A stretch of DNA of 64,000 nucleotides from an uncultured Fidelibacterota bacterium. GTDB taxonomy: Bacteria > Fidelibacterota > Marinisomatia > Marinisomatales > Marinisomataceae. Made by a program: the position numbers and the translations under genes. A model generated the notes under the pieces. It saw only the letters and a list, made by a program, of their open reading frames with translations, did not search any database and had not been told where the DNA came from. The stretch spans positions 114,813 through 178,812 of the forward strand of contig CABZHT010000001.1 of assembly GCA_902525615.1 (NCBI GenBank), read 5' to 3'. Positions 36,620 to 45,935 of the stretch are shown here, piece after piece (position 1 is the stretch's first letter; each line of letters begins with the position of its first letter).

Positions 36620-38190
36620 TATAACTCCTCGTACGCTTTAGTGGTTAAAAATTCTTCTACATTATCAGACAAAGTGATTTCTTCAAAAATTGATTTCGCT
36701 AAATTGAATTTTCCATTTTCAAACTTTTCGATACCAACTTCATTTTTGACATTCAATAATTCTTCTTCTAAATATTGCTTAAATAATTGTTTATCAACTA
36801 TTTTTCCATTATCAAGCCTATTTTTATGCTTAATCCATTGCCAGATTGAGGTTCTAGAAATCTCTGCAGTTGCAGCATCTTCCATTAAACCATAAATGGC
36901 TACGCAACCCAAACCATTAATCCAAGCTTCAATATATTTAAGTGAAATTCTTATGTTTGATCTAAGACATTCTTCTGAACTAACTCCATTACATCCTTGC
37001 AATAATTGTTCAGCAATAATTTTTTTATCTGAAATAAAATCTAATTGGTTAGTTTGAAAAGTATCAAATTTATCTTTAAAAATTTCGTTTACATAATCAG
37101 CTAACCCAGGGTGGGCAATCCATGTTCCATCGTGCCCATTATTTATTTCAAATAATTTGTCTTCATTAACTTTCTGTAAAATCTTTCTATTCTCATCATG
37201 ATCTTTTGACGGAACAAAAGCTGCCATTCCCCCCATAGCAAAAGCACCTCTTTTGTGACAAGTATTCACCAGCAATGTAGAATAGCTGGTTAAAAATGGT
37301 TGATTCATTGTAATAATGCTTCTGTCCGGTAATAATTTTTCAGGATAAGATTGTAATGTCTTAATAAAACTGAAGATATAATCCCACCTTCCACAATTCA
37401 AACCAATTATATGGTCTTTAAGGTAATATAATATTTCTTCCATTTGAAAAACTGCTGGCAAAGTTTCAATTAGACATGTCACTCTAACTGTTCCCCTATT
37501 TAATCTTAGTTCGTCCTCACAATATGAGATGATATCATTCCACAATTTAGCCTCATGATAGGACTGCAATTTTGGAATGTAAAAATATGGACCTGATCCA
37601 AATGTTTCTAAAGCCTTGTGATTGTGATATAAGTACATTACAAAATCAACTAAAGCCCCATATAATGATACTCCATTGCATGAAATATGCTTTTCTTTAA
37701 GATGCAATCCCCTGACTCTGCACATAAGAATTGCAGGATTTGAACGTAAATTATATTTTTTTAAAGTTACCCTATGCTGGAAAGAAATTGTCCTGTGAGC
37801 AGCATCTCGCATGTTAATTAGCCCATTTTGAATATTTTCCCAAGTAGGAGAAAGAGAATCTTCAAAATCTGCCATGAAAACATTAACATTAGAATTAAGA
37901 GCATTGATAATCATTTTGCGATCAACAGGGCCAGTAATTTCAACTCTTCTATCTTTAAGATTATTTGGAATAGGTCTCACAAACCATTCAGAGCTTCTGA
38001 TATCTTCTGTTTTTTGGTCAAAACTTGGTAAAATTCCTCCGTTAACACTATTTTGATATTCAGCTCTATCATCAATAAGATTATCAATTCTATCGTTGAA
38101 TTTGAGATGAACTTTTTCTAAAAAATTGAGTGCATCTTCAGAAAAAATTTCAGAACCTGAACTAGAAATTTCTTTTGAAAAGTTTAAAAT
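36619..38190 (-). CDS. aceB: Malate synthase A, probable ATT start
   Basis: Condenses glyoxylate and acetyl-CoA into malate. '[20 protein letters not shown]', '[10 protein letters not shown]', '[13 protein letters not shown]', '[17 protein letters not shown]' and '[15 protein letters not shown]' are those of the A isoform. The ORF track begins at an internal GTG (37980) and so omits about 70 residues; the open frame upstream encodes '[20 protein letters not shown]' and '[20 protein letters not shown]', which align with the E. coli AceB N-terminus. No in-frame ATG, GTG, TTG or CTG exists there. An AAGGGGG Shine-Dalgarno sits 6 nt before ATT (38188-38190), giving 523 residues; ATC directly upstream is the alternative. 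Confidence 0.9.
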   Translation of the reverse strand: MLNFSKEISSSGSEIFSEDALNFLEKVHLKFNDRIDNLIDDRAEYQNSVNGGILPSFDQKTEDIRSSEWFVRPIPNNLKDRRVEITGPVDRKMIINALNSNVNVFMADFEDSLSPTWENIQNGLINMRDAAHRTISFQHRVTLKKYNLRSNPAILMCRVRGLHLKEKHISCNGVSLYGALVDFVMYLYHNHKALETFGSGPYFYIPKLQSYHEAKLWNDIISYCEDELRLNRGTVRVTCLIETLPAVFQMEEILYYLKDHIIGLNCGRWDYIFSFIKTLQSYPEKLLPDRSIITMNQPFLTSYSTLLVNTCHKRGAFAMGGMAAFVPSKDHDENRKILQKVNEDKLFEINNGHDGTWIAHPGLADYVNEIFKDKFDTFQTNQLDFISDKKIIAEQLLQGCNGVSSEECLRSNIRISLKYIEAWINGLGCVAIYGLMEDAATAEISRTSIWQWIKHKNRLDNGKIVDKQLFKQYLEEELLNVKNEVGIEKFENGKFNLAKSIFEEITLSDNVEEFLTTKAYEEL

Positions 38191-38203
38191 GATTTTCCCC
38201 CTT
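38188..38203 (-). promoter_or_regulatory. Shine-Dalgarno and non-canonical ATT start of aceB
   Basis: Minus strand: AAGGGGG-AAAATC-ATT. The strong ribosome-binding site is in the right place for the homology-supported N-terminus, but only ATC or ATT codons are available. This is what decides the start of aceB. Confidence 0.65.
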
Positions 38204-38253
38204 AAAAATGAAATTAAACCTAGTGATATTTATAAAAAATTACAATTTATAAA

Positions 38254-39540
38254 TCAAAGATTTTTAGCTATTGCTTCGCCTTCTTTGATATCTACTTTAG
38301 AAAATACATAAGCACCTAAAATAAATAATATCATAATTGATAATAATCCAAATCTAGCAGCCTTAATTTCATCTTCAACTACATTGCTTAACACTAGAGT
38401 AACTGAACCCATAAGAACCGGACCAAATACTGCAGCAAATTTTCCTAACATATTGTAGAAGCCATAAAACTCAGCAGATTTTTTCTGAGGGATAATTCTT
38501 GAATACAAACTTCTACTAATTGTTTGAATTCCTCCTTGAAAACAACCAATCAATAATGCCACAATATAAAAGTGAGTAATACTTTCAACAAAATATCCAG
38601 CAAATAGAATGATACAATAACCAAGAATTCCTAAATAGATACCATTCTTCAAGCCTATGAAATTTGCGATTTTGATATAAATTAATGTTGCAAAAAAAGC
38701 TACAAGCTGAATCATTACCAGCGCGCCCATAATAGATGCTTGATCAAACCCTAAAGTAAAAGCAAAATTTGCTGCCATTCGTACTACAGTGTCAACTCCA
38801 TCAATATATAACCAATAAGCTAAAAGGAATGTAGCAACTACTTTAAGTTTTTTTAAATCATTGAACGTATTTCTAAATTGTATTAAACCATTTATTATAG
38901 AATCAGATACACTTTCGCTTTCATGATATTTTGGTTCATCAACAAAGAGAATTAAAGGAAGTGAGAAAAGTGCCCACCAAACTCCAACAGAAATAAATGC
39001 ATATTTTGTTGCTTCAACTGCATCAACCAAACCAAAAGAAGCAGGATAAGATATCATTAAAAAATTAATAATAATTAAAACACCACCTCCAAGATATCCT
39101 AATGAAAAACCTAACGCAGAAACATCATCTACATTTTCTTCATTTGAAACAGATGGAAGTAGAGAGTCGTAAAAAATATTTGCCCCTGAAAATCCAATTG
39201 TAGAAAAGATGTAAACCATTAAAGCGATTTGCCACATTCCTTGAGCAATAAATCCCAGGCCTAAAGTCATTACAATACCTAAAAAAGCAAAGAAAATTAG
39301 AAATTTTTTCTTAAAACTACCTCTATCAGCAATTGCACCTAAAATTGGTGCAAGCAAAGCAACTATTAAAGAAGCAACTGAATTACCTAACCCTAAATAA
39401 AATGTACTAACAGATAAGTTGTCTGGATTTGACCAGTATTGTGCAAAGAAAATTGGAAAAAAACCAGCCATAACTGTGGTTGCAAAAGCTGAATTTGCCC
39501 AATCGTAAAGAGCCCAACTATAAATTTGTTTTTTATTCAT
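38254..39540 (-). CDS. MFS transporter, UMF1/Atg22-like
   Basis: A 12-helix major-facilitator protein (428 residues) of the UMF1 group, recognisable from 'IYSWALYDWANSAFATTVMA' at the N-terminus and 'GCFQGGIQTISRSLYSRIIP' later. The eukaryotic relatives (Atg22) export amino acids from the vacuole; bacterial substrates are unknown, with amino-acid or peptide export possible. Its start overlaps the der stop by 1 nt. Confidence 0.88.
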   Translation of the reverse strand: MNKKQIYSWALYDWANSAFATTVMAGFFPIFFAQYWSNPDNLSVSTFYLGLGNSVASLIVALLAPILGAIADRGSFKKKFLIFFAFLGIVMTLGLGFIAQGMWQIALMVYIFSTIGFSGANIFYDSLLPSVSNEENVDDVSALGFSLGYLGGGVLIIINFLMISYPASFGLVDAVEATKYAFISVGVWWALFSLPLILFVDEPKYHESESVSDSIINGLIQFRNTFNDLKKLKVVATFLLAYWLYIDGVDTVVRMAANFAFTLGFDQASIMGALVMIQLVAFFATLIYIKIANFIGLKNGIYLGILGYCIILFAGYFVESITHFYIVALLIGCFQGGIQTISRSLYSRIIPQKKSAEFYGFYNMLGKFAAVFGPVLMGSVTLVLSNVVEDEIKAARFGLLSIMILFILGAYVFSKVDIKEGEAIAKNL

Positions 39541-40856
39541 TAGCCTTTTCTTAATGAAAACTTAATGGTTATCCCTTTTAAATCAAATGATTCCCTTAGC
39601 TGATTATGTAGATATCTTAAGTATTGAATAGATATTAGCTTAGGATAATTGCTAAATAGTGCAAAAATTAGAGGAGATTGTTGTACTTGTTCAACAAATT
39701 TAATTTTAATTGATTTACCTTGCGTAGCTGGAGGAGGATAATTTCTTACAGCTTTTTCTATCCAAACATTTAATTCCTTTGTGGATAGCTTATCTCTCTG
39801 TTTTGTAAAAATTTCCCATGCAATTTCTAAAATATTTGAAACTCTTCTTTTAGTTAACGCAGAAACAAAAAGTATAGGATAATGCTGGAGATCTTTGAAC
39901 TCCATATACATGTCTTCTTTATATAGCTCAGCAGAAACATTTGTTCCGGAAGCTAAATCCCATTTATTAACAAGAATAACCATCCTCTTACCTTTTTTAA
40001 TAACCTCTTTGGCAATAGTTTTTTCTTGTTTAGTAAATCCTTTTTCAGCGTCAACTACAAGCAAAACAAGATCAGATCTTAAAAGTGAATCCATAGCTCT
40101 CAAGGAACTATAAAATTCAATATCTGAATCAACTTTACTTTTCTTCCTAAGACCAGCTGTATCAACAATTTTAATATCCTTTCCATGCCATTTAATGATT
40201 GTATCAACTGAATCTCTGGTAGTTCCTGCTATATCAGACACAATTGCCTGTTCTCTCTGAATTAAAGCATTTAATAGTGAAGATTTACCAACATTCGGCA
40301 TTCCTACTATAGTGATAGAACAATCAGTATTATCATCAGATGGTGAGATAGAATTAAAATCAATTAATTCAAACAAATTATCAAGCATATCTCCAACCCC
40401 AGCACCATTCAAGGCTGATATTGGAATTGGATTTTCAAAACCAATATCAAAGAATTGGTCTTTTCTTAAATTATGTTCTGGAGTATCACATTTATTGACT
40501 CCCATAACAAATTTTTTTCCAGATTTTCTCACAAGCTTAGATAAAAATTGATCGTTTGGATTAAGACCATCTTTTCCATCAACAAGAAAAATAATTCCAT
40601 CACACTCATTTAATGCAGCTGAAATTTGTTCTTTAATTTTTGTATTAAATACATCTTCATTTGAGCTAACATATCCTCCTGTATCGATAATATTGAACTC
40701 CTGTGATAACCATTCTGCAGAAGAATAAACTCGGTCTCGAGTTACACCTTCCATTTGGTCAACAATAGATGTTCTTTTTCCTGAAAGCTTATTAAAAAGT
40801 GTTGATTTACCAACATTCGGCCTTCCTACAATTGCAATTTTTGGTTTTTTTGCCAT
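39540..40856 (-). CDS. der: Ribosome biogenesis GTPase Der
   Basis: A double-GTPase needed for 50S assembly. Two G domains in tandem carry P-loops 'GRPNVGKST' (residue about 10) and 'GMPNVGKSS' (about 185), with G3 'DTGGY' and 'DTAGL' and G4 'NKCD' and 'NKWD'. A KH-like domain forms the C-terminus, ending 'KGITIKFSLRKG'. Length (438) is normal. Also called EngA. Confidence 0.97.
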   Translation of the reverse strand: MAKKPKIAIVGRPNVGKSTLFNKLSGKRTSIVDQMEGVTRDRVYSSAEWLSQEFNIIDTGGYVSSNEDVFNTKIKEQISAALNECDGIIFLVDGKDGLNPNDQFLSKLVRKSGKKFVMGVNKCDTPEHNLRKDQFFDIGFENPIPISALNGAGVGDMLDNLFELIDFNSISPSDDNTDCSITIVGMPNVGKSSLLNALIQREQAIVSDIAGTTRDSVDTIIKWHGKDIKIVDTAGLRKKSKVDSDIEFYSSLRAMDSLLRSDLVLLVVDAEKGFTKQEKTIAKEVIKKGKRMVILVNKWDLASGTNVSAELYKEDMYMEFKDLQHYPILFVSALTKRRVSNILEIAWEIFTKQRDKLSTKELNVWIEKAVRNYPPPATQGKSIKIKFVEQVQQSPLIFALFSNYPKLISIQYLRYLHNQLRESFDLKGITIKFSLRKG

Positions 40857-40898
40857 TTGAGAAGATTATACGACTTCGAAAACTGTTCTGCTATAAAA

Positions 40899-41333
40899 TT
40901 ATTTAACTAAAAAAATAAATAATTCTGTCCAGAGAATGAATGTAACAATTAACGAATATTGGAAAGGAACTCTTCTTTTTGAAATTTTTGGATTAGACAT
41001 TCGAACAAAATAATGCCAAAGTCTGAAAGCAACATAAAGCCATGCTAAAACAAGATTAAACATTGTAACATGACCTACGGTATAACTGAATAAACAATAT
41101 ACTAGAAAAGGCAAAGGAGCTTCAAAAAGATTTTTATATAACTCTCTTGAAGCTTGAATATTTAAAGGAATTTCTTGCCATCCTGGCATGTACTTCAACC
41201 ATCTAGAGTCAAGTTCTTTATTCATAATAGATTTTCTAAGCTGAAATGCATTAACAACAGTATGGACATGCATAATCAAAATTATGGGGAAAATTGGAAA
41301 TAAGATGAGGACTGGATTCAAACTATTGTCCAA
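40899..41333 (-). CDS. MAPEG-family membrane protein
   Basis: A 144-residue, four-helix membrane protein of the MAPEG (eicosanoid/glutathione metabolism) superfamily. 'SRELYKNLFEAPLPFLVYCL' holds the conserved N-x-x-E-x-P motif, and 'AWLYVAFRLWHYFVRMSNP' matches the later R-x-x-H region. Bacterial members may be glutathione S-transferases or peroxidases; the activity here is unknown. The start is TTG, overlapping the rpoD stop by 11 nt, with an AAGAG element upstream; no better start precedes the first helix. Confidence 0.75.
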   Translation of the reverse strand: MDNSLNPVLILFPIFPIILIMHVHTVVNAFQLRKSIMNKELDSRWLKYMPGWQEIPLNIQASRELYKNLFEAPLPFLVYCLFSYTVGHVTMFNLVLAWLYVAFRLWHYFVRMSNPKISKRRVPFQYSLIVTFILWTELFIFLVK

Positions 41334-42315
41334 GATAAACTCTTAGAGGTTCACTTCTTGTTTTGTGAGCTAATCTTCGAATAGCTTTTTCTTTAATCTG
41401 TCTAACACGTTCTCTAGTTAAACTAAATTGTTCTCCAATTTCATTTAATGTAAAAGATCTATCGCGATTAATTCCAAAATACATTTCGATTACAGAACGC
41501 TCTCTTTCAGTTAAGGTACTAAGCGCGGAAGCAATTTCTTCTTTCATAGAAGTGTCCATTACATTGTTGTCTGGATCTTTTTCCTGCTCATCTTCAATAA
41601 CATTAATTAAAGAACTATCTTCTCCTTCCGCAAAAGGAGCATCTAGCGAACTATGTCTTCTAGAATATTGAAGCGCATTAAATACTTCTTCGGTTTTTAC
41701 ATCAAGTTGGTGACTTATTTCTTCAACTTTTGGAGGGCGACCCATTTCAGCTTCAAGCTTTTCAGCAGCTTTGGTAATTTTAGTGATTGTACCCACCCTA
41801 TTTAAAGGTAACCTAATTAGCCTACCCTGTTCTGCTAATGCCTGAAGAATAGCCTGTCTAATCCACCAAACAGCATACGAAATGAATTTAAAACCTCTTG
41901 AAGGGTCGAATCTTTTAGCAGCTTTAATAAGTCCTAGATTTCCTTCATTGATAATATCTGATAAAGACAAACCATTACCTTGATATTTCTTTGCAACTGA
42001 AACTACAAATCTCAAGTTTGCTTCTACCAATTCTTTCATTGCTTTTTTATCGCCCTTCGCAATTAAAACTGCTAGCTCAACTTCTTTGTCAGGCGATAAT
42101 GGTTCGTATTGCGAAATTTCAGACAAATACATACTGATTGTTCCACTAGACACCTTTGATCTTTTAATTCTTTCATCTGCTCTACCTAAAGCGTTTTTTC
42201 TTTTTTCCTCAGCGTCCAACTCCTTCTGTACTTCAACAGCATGTGCGTCAGGACCCATATTCTCTAAATTCTGAAGTTCTTTAGATAATTTTTTTGAGAT
42301 TTTTTTAGCAGTCAA
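41323..42315 (-). CDS. rpoD: Primary RNA polymerase sigma factor (RpoD, Bacteroidota-like)
   Basis: A 330-residue sigma70 factor lacking the large non-conserved region of proteobacterial RpoD, as in Bacteroidota. Region 1.2 ('SMYLSEISQYEPLSPDKE'), region 2 ('GLSLSDIINEGNLGLIKAA', 'FKFISYAVWWIRQAI'), region 3 ('LIRLPLNRVG') and region 4.2 ('TLNEIGEQFSLTRERVRQIK') are all present. Region 4.2 is a standard -35 reader, while promoters in this window suggest a TAnnTTG-like -10. Its N-terminus has a charged, Lys-rich extension. It sits alone upstream with its own gap. Confidence 0.94.
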   Translation of the reverse strand: MTAKKISKKLSKELQNLENMGPDAHAVEVQKELDAEEKRKNALGRADERIKRSKVSSGTISMYLSEISQYEPLSPDKEVELAVLIAKGDKKAMKELVEANLRFVVSVAKKYQGNGLSLSDIINEGNLGLIKAAKRFDPSRGFKFISYAVWWIRQAILQALAEQGRLIRLPLNRVGTITKITKAAEKLEAEMGRPPKVEEISHQLDVKTEEVFNALQYSRRHSSLDAPFAEGEDSSLINVIEDEQEKDPDNNVMDTSMKEEIASALSTLTERERSVIEMYFGINRDRSFTLNEIGEQFSLTRERVRQIKEKAIRRLAHKTRSEPLRVYLGQ

Positions 42316-42393
42316 TTGAGTAATCCTTTTGATAAAATATTAAAGTATTTCACAGCACAAAATTTACCAAATTTTAAAAATTTTCCAAGGTAT

Positions 42394-43296
42394 TTATTCA
42401 GACAACTTTAATAAGGCTTCTTGCAAAGAAGAATATTTGAACTGATAATTACTTTCTAAGGTTCTAGCAGGATTAGTTTTTGGACCATAAAGAAACATTT
42501 CACTCATATTTCCAAAAATAAATTTTATTAGGAATTTGGGTAGGAAAATTACCCATGAAATAATACTTTTTTTATGCTTTAAAATTGATTTAAAAAATGT
42601 ATCATGTGTTGTGAGTTCTGATCCAACTAAATTAAAGGCTCCAATTAAATTATTGTCTAAAGAATGATTAATAAATCCAACAATATCATCAGCATGTACC
42701 CAAGGAAAATAATGATTTTTATTGCCTGGAACAGGTAAGGAGAGCAACAAATTTAATGATAACAAATTGATTATTTTCTTTTGAAGAACAACTCCAATTC
42801 TTAACTGAATAATATCAATATCTTCAAAAACTTTAAATATATCTGAATTTCTTTCATTTTCAACACATACCTTTGCTAAAAAGGTATTACCTAATTCGGA
42901 ATTTTCATCAACAGAAAAATTATAATTAGCACTTTCTTTGGCATAAATCCCAACTGCAGATGCATTAATAAATTTTTGTGGGATTATTTCATTTTTTACG
43001 CAAAAATCAAAGAGCATTTTAGTTGAATCGATTCTACTATTTAAAATTTTACTTTTAACTGATTTGGTCCATAATTGGTCAACTTTTTCTCCATTAAGCT
43101 TTATCAAAATATTTGTATCACTTAAAAAAGAAGGATTAATTGTTGACCAATCAATCACAGTAACATTATTTGAGAATGTATTTTTATGTTTGTGCAGACT
43201 TCTAGTTAAAACACAAACACTATGACCTTTGTCAGCTAATGAAGAGACAATCTTTTTACCAAGAAAACCCGTTCCGCCCGCAACAATTATTTTCAT
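42394..43296 (-). CDS. TIGR01777-family NAD(P)-binding epimerase-like protein
   Basis: A short-chain dehydrogenase of the atypical SDR39U1/YfcH group, 300 residues. It begins 'MKIIVAGGTGFLGKKIV' (Rossmann Gly motif) and has the family-specific segments 'LIKLNGEKVDQLW', 'SRIDSTKML' and 'INASAVGIYA'. The C-terminal DUF1731-like tail ends the family. No substrate is known for any member. It is the last gene of the operon divergent from proteorhodopsin and overlaps the crotonase gene by 4 nt (ATGA). Confidence 0.85.
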   Translation of the reverse strand: MKIIVAGGTGFLGKKIVSSLADKGHSVCVLTRSLHKHKNTFSNNVTVIDWSTINPSFLSDTNILIKLNGEKVDQLWTKSVKSKILNSRIDSTKMLFDFCVKNEIIPQKFINASAVGIYAKESANYNFSVDENSELGNTFLAKVCVENERNSDIFKVFEDIDIIQLRIGVVLQKKIINLLSLNLLLSLPVPGNKNHYFPWVHADDIVGFINHSLDNNLIGAFNLVGSELTTHDTFFKSILKHKKSIISWVIFLPKFLIKFIFGNMSEMFLYGPKTNPARTLESNYQFKYSSLQEALLKLSE

Positions 43297-44036
43297 TTTT
43301 TATTGAGAGACGACATAACAGATTTTACTTTAGCTTGTGTTGATGGACTAAACCAGTTATCAATTAAGATTTGATAGTCAAAATCTGTTTCACGCATTAA
43401 CGATTGTTTTAACCTAACAAAAGGTTCCCCAGCGCTGATATAAAATTCTGCTAATTTTTTTGCTTTGACTAATGCCTGAGATGTGGCCTTCTTTTTTCCA
43501 GAAAATCTGTTTCCAACCATTTCATTTATTAACCCTTTATTTAAGGCTTCTTTGGGTGCATACATTTTACATTGAGTTGCAACTTCAAAGAGATTATCTC
43601 TACTGATAGAGTGAGATATAATTGAAAGCATATCTGGAGGGAGATCTATTCCAATTGCCATTTCATTTAAACCCATCCTATGCATTCCATGCATTCCATA
43701 CCTATAATCTGATGCAAGAGCTAGCAAACATCCCCCTGCAATAGCATGACCACCTACAATACTTATAACTGGCCCTGGAAAATCCCTGCAAGCCCTTAAA
43801 AGCTTTCCAAGAGTATTGAAAATTAAAGCAACCTCATTAGGTTCTTTAGCATTCGATAAATCTTTAAGATTTAGTCCTGCACTAAAAACCTTATCATTTC
43901 CTAAAATAATTACTGCTTTACAATCACTATAATCAAGTTCTTTTATGAGTTTCTTTGCTCTTTCAACGCTTAGGAGATTTGGACCTTTTTCTCCCATTTC
44001 TATAATTTTAATATCATTTTCAACAGATATATTCAT
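43293..44036 (-). CDS. Enoyl-CoA hydratase/isomerase family protein
   Basis: A crotonase-fold enzyme of 247 residues. The oxyanion-hole segments are 'FSAGLNLKDLS' and 'GGHAIAGGCLLALASDYRYG'. After that comes 'GLNEMAIGIDLPPDML'; the usual second catalytic Glu position is unclear, so hydratase, isomerase or another crotonase chemistry is possible. It overlaps the TIGR01777 gene by 4 nt and follows a thioesterase by 3 nt, suggesting acyl-CoA turnover. Confidence 0.85.
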   Translation of the reverse strand: MNISVENDIKIIEMGEKGPNLLSVERAKKLIKELDYSDCKAVIILGNDKVFSAGLNLKDLSNAKEPNEVALIFNTLGKLLRACRDFPGPVISIVGGHAIAGGCLLALASDYRYGMHGMHRMGLNEMAIGIDLPPDMLSIISHSISRDNLFEVATQCKMYAPKEALNKGLINEMVGNRFSGKKKATSQALVKAKKLAEFYISAGEPFVRLKQSLMRETDFDYQILIDNWFSPSTQAKVKSVMSSLNKK

Positions 44037-44039
44037 TTT

Positions 44040-44450
44040 TCATTCCCCCTGAAACTCTTTTTTAATTTCATCAAATACTTGTACACTTTTTTGGTTTGCA
44101 AAGTCAAAGCAAACCATTGTCATATTACATGATATGGCACATTCTTCATCATTTTCCATAAATAGACCATACTCATAATCAAAACTTTTACCACCAATTC
44201 GAGAAATTTTTAACCCAACAGTTAAATTTTTTGGGTGTTTAATTTGCTTTAAAAAGTTAAAAGTCATTGATGCGACAATGAATGGAAATTTATCAGTATC
44301 ATATGGAAAAAGACCAATATCGTGAGCGTGCCTAACTCTTGCATCTTCGAAATATGCAACGGCTGTACCATGATTAATATGACCCAGCATATCCTCATCA
44401 TACCATCTGGTTTCCATGTCATAAAATCTAGAAAATTGCTCTTTTTTCAT
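44040..44450 (-). CDS. Acyl-CoA thioesterase, 4HBT type
   Basis: A 136-residue hotdog-fold thioesterase. 'METRWYDEDMLGHINHGTAV' contains the catalytic Asp and the 'GHINH' motif of the 4-hydroxybenzoyl-CoA/YbgC group, followed by 'YFEDARV'. Substrate chain length is not predictable. It overlaps the DUF393 stop by 1 nt and belongs to the operon divergent from proteorhodopsin. Confidence 0.85.
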   Translation of the reverse strand: MKKEQFSRFYDMETRWYDEDMLGHINHGTAVAYFEDARVRHAHDIGLFPYDTDKFPFIVASMTFNFLKQIKHPKNLTVGLKISRIGGKSFDYEYGLFMENDEECAISCNMTMVCFDFANQKSVQVFDEIKKEFQGE

Positions 44451-44836
44451 TAATCAATTAAAAATTTTGGATTGTCTATAGGAAAAATACATTCTTCTTT
44501 TTTTCCAAACCAGCTATATCTTCTTTTTGCTATCAAGTTATAAATGAAATCTGCAAAAAAAGTTGGGACCAAATAAAATAAATATCTTAAAGGACTTTTG
44601 AGCTCTCTTAAAATTACAAAAGCTGCATACGATTTAGAAAAAACCTCTTCATCTTTTTTAACAATTACAGAATTCATGTCCTTCAAAAACTTTTTATTGA
44701 TAGTAGATCTTGCATAATTTGATTGCAAAGGACTAAAATACAAAATATCACTTTTGTCCATTTTGATTAAGGCATTAATTGCAGACGAACAAACAAAACA
44801 AACTCCGTCATAATATATTACTATTTTGGATTTCAT
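44450..44836 (-). CDS. DCC-family thiol-disulfide oxidoreductase-like (DUF393)
   Basis: A 128-residue protein with the family hallmark 'YYDGVCFVCSSAINALIK': a Cys-x-x-Cys redox pair after D-G-V. The C-terminal part, with 'RYLFYLVPTFFADFIYNLIA', is hydrophobic and may lie on the membrane. DCC proteins are thought to be redox-active; their targets are unknown. It overlaps both neighbours by 1 nt (TAATG junctions), so it is made together with the DUF1295 protein. Confidence 0.85.
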   Translation of the reverse strand: MKSKIVIYYDGVCFVCSSAINALIKMDKSDILYFSPLQSNYARSTINKKFLKDMNSVIVKKDEEVFSKSYAAFVILRELKSPLRYLFYLVPTFFADFIYNLIAKRRYSWFGKKEECIFPIDNPKFLID

Positions 44837-45471
44837 TATAAAATATAGGGTATGATAAAAGCTGTTTTTTCTTTGTAAGATTTATGCTCTTCAAACCTCG
44901 AAAGAGATTTATCAATTTTAATCATATTAGGAATCCAAACAGCTATTATAAATAATGTCAAAATCACTGTTGGCAACCACCATAAAGGTGTTTCAAATAT
45001 CATTATAACAAAACTTAGATATATTAATAATTCTCCAAAATAATTTGGATGTCTACATTGTTTCCAAAAACCATCAGTTATTAGACCAGATTGATATTTT
45101 AAAAAAATGAATTTTTGCATATCCGAAGCAAAATGATAGAACACTCCAATTGAAAAAGTACATATAGCTAAAACAATAATTTCTAAAGAAGCTTGATGTC
45201 CTGAAGAAGTAATTATGTACGCAGGTGCCCAATATAAAACCAAACCAATTAAAATCAATAAAGCGTAAGGAATTCCAACTTTACTTTCCCAAGTTTTATC
45301 AGGAAAAATATAACTTTTTAAAACCCACATAATACCATAAGAACCATGCAAGCAAAAATAAACCCATGCAGTAAGATTATCAGCCTGGTTATAATAGTAA
45401 ATTAGATAGAGTACCAAAAGCCATGTCACGCCCTTGGCAAAATCAATCATGTATTTCTGTTTAATTCGCAT
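44836..45471 (-). CDS. DUF1295/ICMT-like membrane protein
   Basis: A 211-residue membrane protein with about six helices and the C-terminal motif 'QCRHPNYFGELLIYLSF', shared by DUF1295, isoprenylcysteine methyltransferases and steroid 5-alpha reductases. The 'RHPNYFGE' box binds the cofactor in those families (S-adenosylmethionine or NADPH), so a lipid-modifying methylase or reductase is likely. Its start overlaps the microprotein at 45461-45565 by 11 nt. The substrate is not known; a lipid role fits the operon. Confidence 0.75.
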   Translation of the reverse strand: MRIKQKYMIDFAKGVTWLLVLYLIYYYNQADNLTAWVYFCLHGSYGIMWVLKSYIFPDKTWESKVGIPYALLILIGLVLYWAPAYIITSSGHQASLEIIVLAICTFSIGVFYHFASDMQKFIFLKYQSGLITDGFWKQCRHPNYFGELLIYLSFVIMIFETPLWWLPTVILTLFIIAVWIPNMIKIDKSLSRFEEHKSYKEKTAFIIPYIL

Positions 45472-45565
45472 AGAAAAAAAATGGAATGAATAAAATAATC
45501 AACATTATTATAATTGTTAGCAAAGACTTCCTGTAATACAAAGCTAATTCTTTTTTATCTTTCAT
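45461..45565 (-). CDS. 34-residue single-pass membrane microprotein
   Basis: Too short for the ORF track. It reads 'MKDKKELALYYRKSL' followed by a strongly hydrophobic helix ('LTIIIMLIILFIPFFFY') and 'AN'. The basic N-terminus and single helix predict a membrane microprotein with its N-terminus inside. It overlaps the rhodanese stop by 11 nt and the DUF1295 start by 11 nt, filling the gap between them exactly; GGAAG lies about 10 nt upstream. I do not recognise a family. The coupling and clean codons make it likely real. Confidence 0.55.
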   Translation of the reverse strand: MKDKKELALYYRKSLLTIIIMLIILFIPFFFYAN

Positions 45566-45935
45566 TCTTATCTGTCTTCCAATCAAGCATACCGCCATCT
45601 ACATTAACTGCAGTAAAATTATTTTCATTTAAAATGTTTTTTCCAAACCCTGATCTGTTTCCACTTCTGCATACAACATAAATAGTATTTTCTTTATAAT
45701 CGTTTAACTCATCAAGCCTTTCTTCCAACTCATTTATTGGAATTAAAATGGAGCCATTAATATGTCCAAGTGGACCATAATACTCTTCTTCTGTTCTTAC
45801 ATCCAACACAACAGTTTTATTATCAAGAATTTTATTTTGAAATTCATGCATGCTTATAACATCAACTTTTTTTGAGCAACAATTCATAGAAAAAGTTACT
45901 ACAAAAAATAATAGGATTAGTTTACTTTTCTTCAT
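45555..45935 (-). CDS. Rhodanese-domain lipoprotein
   Basis: A 126-residue exported rhodanese. The signal 'KLILLFFVVTFSMNCC' ends in a Cys pair suitable for lipidation. The single rhodanese domain has 'VLDVRTEEEYYGPLGHINGS' and the active-site loop 'CRSGNRS', with the catalytic Cys. Periplasmic rhodaneses move sulfane sulfur or sense redox state; the acceptor is unknown. Its start lies inside the upstream microprotein gene and its stop inside the next. Confidence 0.85.
   Translation of the reverse strand: MKKSKLILLFFVVTFSMNCCSKKVDVISMHEFQNKILDNKTVVLDVRTEEEYYGPLGHINGSILIPINELEERLDELNDYKENTIYVVCRSGNRSGFGKNILNENNFTAVNVDGGMLDWKTDKNER

Noticed and set aside
37980-38230. Malate synthase truncated at its N-terminus (453 aa)
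   Set aside because: The frame stays open and encodes the homologous missing N-terminus, so it is a start-codon problem and not a truncated gene.
44836-45471. DUF1295 protein as a retinal-synthesis reductase partnering proteorhodopsin
   Set aside because: The family motif fits lipid methyltransferases or reductases in general; nothing in the sequence points to a carotenoid or retinal substrate.
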